Source: Misgurnus anguillicaudatus
Taxonomy: Eukaryota; Chordata; Actinopteri; Cypriniformes; Cobitidae
NCBI RefSeq assembly: GCF_027580225.2
Contig: NC_073358.2
Location: 8,003,501 to 8,067,500, forward strand
Direction: 5' to 3'
DNA length: 64,000 nt
Shown here: one piece after another, positions 40,858-64,000 of the stretch
Layout of the letters: the number at the start of each line of letters is the position of its first letter
Position numbering within the stretch: position 1 is the stretch's first letter
The notes under the pieces: model-generated
Databases searched by the model: none
Seen by the model: the letters and a program-made list of their open reading frames with translations, nothing else
Told to the model about the DNA's origin: nothing
Translations under genes and position numbers: made by a program

Positions 40858-41580
40858 ATAATTAAATAAAATATTGTGTAAAATAAAATGACAAATGTAC
40901 GACAAATACAGGTAGCTACCTTTAAACACATCAAATATCTCCCACCCCTTGCATGTGATTTTGGCTAGAGGTCTTAATCTTCTTTACTATATCCAACAAA
41001 TTAAAAATCAAACAACAGCATCATATTAACATTTTTTAAAAGCAACATTTTACACTTTCTACAGCATGGCTTCTGTCCTTTCTCTGTATTTGTTAACTCA
41101 ACATTTTTTACTCTTGTTATTAAACATTTATGTAATTTTCTTCTCTTACATTTCATTTAAAAAGTGTCTGTCAGATACATAAATGTACACACAAAAATTT
41201 GTTCAAACAAATCAGGGTTTTAAGATACAGTATGTCCCAAATTGACAACAATGCTACATACTTTTTAATGAATAGACATATGATTACATCTATATAGTTA
41301 TATTTTACTTGCATGTTAACATTATATTAAACTTATATTTTGTTTTATTAGATCAACTTACATTTTTTTTATTTAGTTACCTTTCTTTAATTGAAAAAGT
41401 AAAACAACTTTTGACAGTTTAAACAACTCAATTTTGTACCATTTATAGAAAGTGCTAGTCTAAGGATGCTCTTTGTACTTACATTTTGTGTGCTTGTGTA
41501 ATTAAAACTACAATTAAACTAAAATATACAGTTTTTCTTTGTTTGCATTATTTTGCTCATCTAAATAATACAAAAGCACA
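40858..41580. other. intergenic AT-rich, no feature recognised
   Basis: This holds 3' UTR remainder and spacer between the two genes. I see no open frame of note and no bounded transposon. Confidence 0.35.
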
Positions 41581-41639
41581 CTGTAAAAAAGTAAAAGTTG
41601 GATCAAAAAATTACTGGTAATGCATTTTCTCTCACTTAT

Positions 41640-42858
41640 AAGAAAATTTAAGGTCAAACATTTTTTTTTAATTTAAATATTTAATTTATAAATAATAAAT
41701 ATATATATATATTTAATTTAATTTTTCTGCATTTTATCAATTTAAAATATTGATTAAAAAAATATTTTAAAAAATATAATTTTTATTTTTTTACTTAACA
41801 TATTTAAACATTTTTATCTTATATTTTTCACTTAAACTTTAAGTCTTAAAGTAAGAAAATGTAGCTTGAAAAAATATTTTTAGGTGTTAACAATTATATT
41901 TATGTTTTAAGTTGATCAAACTTTTACTTTTTACGGTGGGGTAAAACTATATAAAAATATTGAAAACTATTATATAACTATTATATTATTGTTTATCTCA
42001 GTGTCATAATATAATAACACTACATAATTTCATGCACTAAAGAATACAAATGCTCTGCACATTTTTTATTAATTTAAAATATTGATTAAAAAAGATTATA
42101 TAAATTTGTATAAATGTAAAATAGTTAATTTATAAATATATACATATATTTAATTTATTTTTCTGCATTTTATTAATTTAAATATTGATTAAAATAATAT
42201 TAATTATAAAAAATTTTATTTTTCACCTAAAATATTTAAACATTTTTAACCTACATTTAAACTTAAAGTAAGAAAATGTACGTAAATAATATTTTTAGGT
42301 GTTACCAATTATAGTAAGGTTTTAGGTTGATCAAACTTTTACTTTTTACAGTGAGGTAAAACTTTATAAAAATATTGGAAACTATTACTTGTTTATCTCA
42401 GTGTCATAATATAAATAATAATACTACATAATTTGATGCACTAAAGACTACAAACGCACTGCACATTTTTTTATAATTTAAAAATTTTAAATATTAAATG
42501 TATAAATAATAAATATATAAATATATTTAATTTATTTTTCTGCTTTTTGTCAATTTAAAATATTGATTAAAATAATATTAATTTAAAAAAATATATTATT
42601 TTGATTTTTCACCTAAAATATTTAAACATTTTTAACTTACATGTTTTACTTAAAGTAAGAAAATGTAGGTTGAAAAAATATTTGTAGGTGTTACCAATTA
42701 TAGTAACGTTTTAAGTTGATCAAACTTTTACTTTTTACAGTGGGGTAAAACTTTATAAAAATATTGGAAACTATTACTTGTTTATCTCGGTGTCATAATA
42801 TAAATAATAACACTACATAATTCCATCATGCACTAAAGGTTGCAAATGCACTGCACAT
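41640..42858. repeat. about 395-bp AT-rich tandem repeat, three copies
   Basis: Three consecutive units share TTTTCTGC, ATATTGATTAAAA, ATATTTAAACATTTTTA, AAGTAAGAAAATGTA, TTGATCAAACTTTTACTTTT, TTTATCTC, GTGTCATAATATAA, CACTACATAAT and TGCACTAAAG in the same order. Unit ends fall near 42055, 42465 and 42855. The copies have diverged by indels. The array stops just before the qsox2 promoter. Confidence 0.85.
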
Positions 42859-42859
42859 A

Positions 42860-43058
42860 TAAAATGCGTCGAGCGTGCGCAGATAGTATGTGCAATGTGG
42901 CATTCTGCGCTCCGACTGCGCACCTATGACGACCTCGAACTCACACGTCCCCACTAAATGTAGTCATCGGAAGAAGCCATATGGGAAGAAACAATCTGTC
43001 TGAATGTTGAGGACTCGTTTATTTTTCTGGTGTCAGATCACACGGCGTTTCATCCCCG
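42860..43058 (+). promoter_or_regulatory. qsox2 promoter and 5' UTR region
   Basis: The base composition switches abruptly from AT-rich repeat to CpG-containing sequence. Two TGCGCA cores (GCGTGCGCAGA, ACTGCGCACC), of the kind found in NRF1 sites, and a TGACGA half-site occur in 200 bases before the ATG. No TATA box is evident. The transcription start is not visible from sequence. Confidence 0.5.
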
Positions 43059-59946
<16,888 letters not shown>

Positions 59947-60743
59947 AGACCAAACACTGGCGTTCGAAACTGTTGATAAAGTGAATGTAATATATGAAGC
60001 CCCTGCCAAGTGTTGAAGAAGACTTTTAATTTATTTGATTTCTCATGTTTGTTTAACTGTGTGTGTTTTTTTTAAGTATTTTGTAATGAAGAACTTTATT
60101 GAGTAGTTCGGCTTATTCATCGGGCCAAGTTCTGTGAACGGGCACCTGTTTCGAGTATTTCTCAAACCTCAACAAACGAGATTGTTGATTTACCATGATA
60201 AACTATTTTAGTATTCTAAACTAAAGTTAACAACCTAGGTCAAAAATATATTTTTATGGACTATTATACATTATTTATAGAATTTTTTATTGAAATTTTA
60301 AAAAGATGTGCATTTCTCTCAGAGTAAATATTACTCTGTAAGTCCCATATTTCTATTTGGCTTAAAAAAAAAGAAAGATTTGTCCTCTCGCTGAAGATAA
60401 ATGCCTGACACACTGCCTCATCAATGACCAGATATTGAGCAACTCTAATATTGTTTTAAAAAATGTGCCATTTAAAACAAAGACGGACAATGATAACAAT
60501 TCATGAGTTTTGTTACTGTAATGTTTTATTAAAATGTGCTGTGATTAATGTTTGTTCTCTCTTTTTTAGTTCACCTCAAAAAGAAAAAGAGATTGTTCAT
60601 TTGTTCAAAATAACAGGCAATGCGCTTATTCTGGTTTATCCCACATGGAAAAAATAATCTGTAGTGTATTTCCTATAGTAAATTTAAATAGTTTTTTGTT
60701 TTATTAGCTGTATTAATTAATTTTGTAGTAATTAATACACTTT
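59947..60743 (+). other. qsox2 3' UTR and downstream sequence
   Basis: AT-rich, with no clear AATAAA in the first 500 bases. ATTAAA near 60530 is a possible weaker signal. A 64-codon frame at 60463-60657 shows no motif. The true transcript end is not visible. Confidence 0.45.
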
Positions 60744-60990
60744 TTAGGGGTGGTTTCACAGATGGGGATTAGCTTAAGCCAGTACTACGCCTTAGTTTAA
60801 TTAGGAAATATAACTACTGTAGTTTTAACAAACATGCATTACTAAAAACATTGGTGCATTTTCAGAGCAAAACAAAGGGTACTGAATTATTTTAAGATAT
60901 GTCAGTACAAGTTGTTTTCAGTTTGGACAGGTCTTTCATTTATTTTAGTCTAGGACTTGTCTAATCCCTGTCCGGGAAACCGCCCCTTAA
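60744..60990. mobile_element. MITE, AGGGGTGGTTTC ... GAAACCGCCCCT
   Basis: The ends AGGGGTGGTTTCACAGATGG and CTGTCCGGGAAACCGCCCCT are imperfectly inverted, with TTA(A) edges. Internal TTAGCTTAAGCCAGTACTA is typical of a common fish repeat. Confidence 0.8.
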
Positions 60991-61014
60991 TGTTTACTCT
61001 AGTATTCTGTAGGA

Positions 61015-61463
61015 TTAAAGGGATAGTTTACTTTGGAGTGAAAGTTCTGTCATCATGTGCTCATCCTCGTGTTGTTCTAAACCTGTGTGAATTTATATTT
61101 GCTGATGAACACAAGAGAAGATGTTTTGGGAAATGATGGTGAGCACGCAGCGGTAAGTGACCATGGACTTCCATAGTAGGAATAAAAAAATTTGTTGGAA
61201 TTTAATGGGTACCGTCAACTGTGTGCTTACCATTATTTATCGAAATATTTTCTTCATCATTTATTACAATACTTCCAAAATATGATTTTCCTACTATGGA
61301 AGTCAATAATCACTTACTGCTGGGTGTTTGCCGTCATTTTTCGGAGTATCTTTCTTTGTGTTCATCACAGAAGAAAGAAAGTCATGCCGTTTTGGAACAA
61401 CATGAGTAAAATGATTGAGTAAATGATGACAGAATTTTCATTTTAAAGTTAACTATCCCTTTA
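61015..61463. mobile_element. foldback MITE, TTAAAGGGATAGTTTAC
   Basis: TTAAAGGGATAGTTTACTTT, AAGTTCTGTCATCATGTGCT and the right end AACTATCCCTTTA place it in the 44348-44670 family. The arms have diverged. Confidence 0.82.
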
Positions 61464-61502
61464 TCTATAGTGAATTGATTATTTATACTTTAGTATACTT
61501 TT

Positions 61503-61930
<428 letters not shown>

Positions 61931-61984
61931 ACTTTATAGTAAAGTTCAGAAACTATAGTTTTTTGTACAGTTTACCACAGTAAG

Positions 61985-62300
61985 CATGGGTCTTCAACAG
62001 GGGTCCATGGTGGTATGACTGGGGGTCCTCAAAATATTGTTTGAAATTCTTTTTTTATTAGGCGTCAAACTAAAATAAATTGATAGGCTAATAATAGAAA
62101 TGGGAAAGAAATGGTTAAAATCTATTCAGTAAATTAAAAATGTTATGTAGTATGTTAACGTATGTAACTGTGTATGATAATTTGTGTAAGTAAAGTGTGC
62201 AAATCTAGTTTTAATTTGATTATATGTACTAGGGGCCTTTCCTCTCCTCTCTATCCATTTAAGGGGTCCTTGGCCCAAAAAAGGTTGAAGACCTCCGTAC
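61985..62300. mobile_element. repeat, GGGTCTTCAACAGGGGTCC
   Basis: GGGTCTTCAACAGGGGTCCA and GGTCCTTGGCCCAAAAAAGG then GTTGAAGACC form inverted arms of a common fish repeat. It is non-coding. Confidence 0.7.
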
Positions 62301-62469
62301 TAAATTCCGTAATCTCCGTACAATGTTTTTTCATGTGGGATGAAACATTTATCAAATAAATTCATGATTTGTTAGTCAGTTTTGCATTGAGCACCCAAAA
62401 ATATTGGGTAAGTTGGGAATGCATTTTAAATCTCAATTGAATAAAAGTCCTTTAGTAATCAAAGTCATT

Positions 62470-63036
62470 TGTGACCCTGGACCACAAAACCAGTTTTCAA
62501 AGGTTGTACGCGTATATTTATAGCAATAGCCAACAATACACTATATGGGTCAAAATTATGTATTTTTTTCTTTTATGTAAAAATAATTATTAAGTAATGT
62601 TCCGAGAAGATAAAGACTGAAAATGTTTCATGTTCATTTAACTTTGAACAAACTGTTGCCAGTAAATAACGTAAATGTAAAATCTACAGTAAGTTACTGG
62701 CAGCTAGTAATACTGTAATTTGTACAGAATTTTTTTACAGTATAAATATATATAAAAAAATATTTATCATTTATCACTGTAATTTTCACAGAATTTTTTT
62801 TTTTACAGTATAAATATATCAAAAAATTTATTGCTTAAGACTTCAGCTGGACAACTTTAAAGGTGATTTTCTCAATATTTTGATTTTTGAAGCCTCAGAT
62901 TCCAGATTTTCAAATAGTTGTAACTCGGCCAAATATTGTCCTATCCTAACAAACCATTCATCTATGGAAAGCTTACGTATTCACTTTTAGGTGAAGTATA
63001 AATCTCCTTTATGACTGGTTTTGTGGTCACGGGTCA
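62470..63036. mobile_element. TGTGACCCTGGACCACAAAACC MITE, long copy
   Basis: TGTGACCCTGGACCACAAAA and ACTGGTTTTGTGGTCACGGG then TCA bound 567 bp. It is the most complete copy of the family in the window and the reference for the fragments at 21416, 24690 and 31981. Confidence 0.88.
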
Positions 63037-64000
63037 AATTTTTGAACTAATATTTGATCATGTTTTAAATCATTTTGTTCGTTGTAAAGAGCTTTTAGCA
63101 GATGCGCTATATCTCTAACATTGCAAGTTTGTTTATTCCAGTTTTCATAAAGTTGAATGAATGACTCATTCATATTCAGAATATACAAAGTATTTTTAAT
63201 TACAGCAGTGTAAAATTTAAGTGAATATTGTGATGATTGAAAGCTTTATTGTGGACTGATTTGAAGTAATGTGATGAGCTTGTGATATTTATTTCAATCT
63301 AATGAAGCTCTGTTAATGTTAATGTCTGAGGCAAATTATATGAATTACAGCATCTGTGTTGTGACATTATGTATGTGCACATAATGGTGGCTTTCTATGC
63401 TGTCAATTCATTTTGCTTTTCAGTGCTTTGAAGAATATTTTTATGTAAAGTCTATTTTGGGAGGTGGTTGTTCTGTATATGGACGGTTTCAGCGGAAACA
63501 ACATAAACAATTGGCTTTTGTGGCCCAAACTTAACTTCTGGCAGTCCCCCAGACCAGTAGAGTCCCTCTAGGGTAGATTATTTCTGATAACAATTATATA
63601 AAGTCAGTAACCATCTCAACACGTGTGTCCGATGAAACCATCTATTTAAATACGTCCTCCCAGGGGAATCATTATTTTTTGTATAAAGAAGACTGTATTG
63701 TGTCTTTCAAATAAAAAGTAATTTCCATCCTAAGTAGCATCAAATGCTCGCGCATTTATTTTTTTGGCTATCAATATTTTATACATATTACTTCTATAAT
63801 GTATTTTTACATGGGCTGTAATGGAAGGATGCTAGTTTAAGTTTCCTACAATGTCCTTTTGAGATCAATTTCCCGGGATTCATTTATCAGTCAGGAGTGT
63901 GGTTGTATATTCAGAGATCGTTCTGAGAACACCGTGTAACTGCGACTTCAAGTCTAAGCACAATGCGAGGTCATTTAAGTTTTTCTTTTCACAGCTGTAA
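63037..64000. other. intergenic, no feature recognised
   Basis: AT-rich sequence without exon-like open frames. AATAAA at about 63710 could end a long qsox2 3' UTR, but nothing else supports that. By synteny an LHX3/LHX4-type gene is expected further on, outside the window. Confidence 0.35.

Overview
This is vertebrate nuclear DNA, almost certainly from a teleost and probably a cypriniform (carp, minnow or loach group). The genes are short exons with GT-AG boundaries spread over kilobase introns. Most of the rest is short inverted-repeat DNA transposons of families I associate with cyprinid genomes, such as the TTAAAGGG foldbacks, the TGTGACCCTGG elements and hAT elements with 8-bp target duplications.

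Layout. Positions 1-1167 hold promoter-like low-complexity sequence, a near-consensus RFX X-box (868-881) and one possible minus-strand coding exon (509-665). A young Ty3/gypsy-type LTR retrotransposon with nearly identical 1.29-kb LTRs fills 1168-10178. It carries a gag with a PNMA-like N-terminus, a textbook -1 frameshift site between gag and pol, and a pol whose frame is broken at an A7 run between RNase H and integrase. A truncated, dead Tc1/mariner element (10836-12198) and a large TCTA/GATA microsatellite (14339-14887) follow.

Two host genes lie head to tail on the plus strand. The first (15067-40700, 19 coding exons, deduced 1605 residues) is a CEP350/CCDC187-family centrosomal protein with a CAP-Gly domain and a CEP350-type C-terminus. 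The second (43059-59946, 12 coding exons, deduced 656 residues) is quiescin sulfhydryl oxidase, best read as qsox2 from its C-terminal membrane segment. It keeps all three CxxC redox motifs. In both models the exon phases join without a stop and the totals are divisible by three. The order CEP350-like then QSOX matches human CEP350-QSOX1 (before LHX4) and, as I recall it, CCDC187-QSOX2 (before LHX3), so this is one arm of an old duplicated block. The genes need not work together: one product is expected at centrosomes or microtubules, the other makes disulfides in the secretory pathway.

The introns are a layered record of transposition. There are hAT elements with perfect 8-bp duplications (18309-21181, 23361-24449, 26475-26875, 32026-32513, 37555-38839), foldback elements with other elements inserted in them, and a nested composite at 36467-39553. 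The most unusual structures are a hAT whose interior has become a 2.4-kb, 36-bp-period minisatellite, and a TG...CA element with three tandem units whose hairpin arms co-vary. No bacterial-type system, CRISPR array, rRNA or tRNA gene was found, and I see no clear new biochemical system. The novelty lies in transposon structure and a few splicing and frameshift signals.
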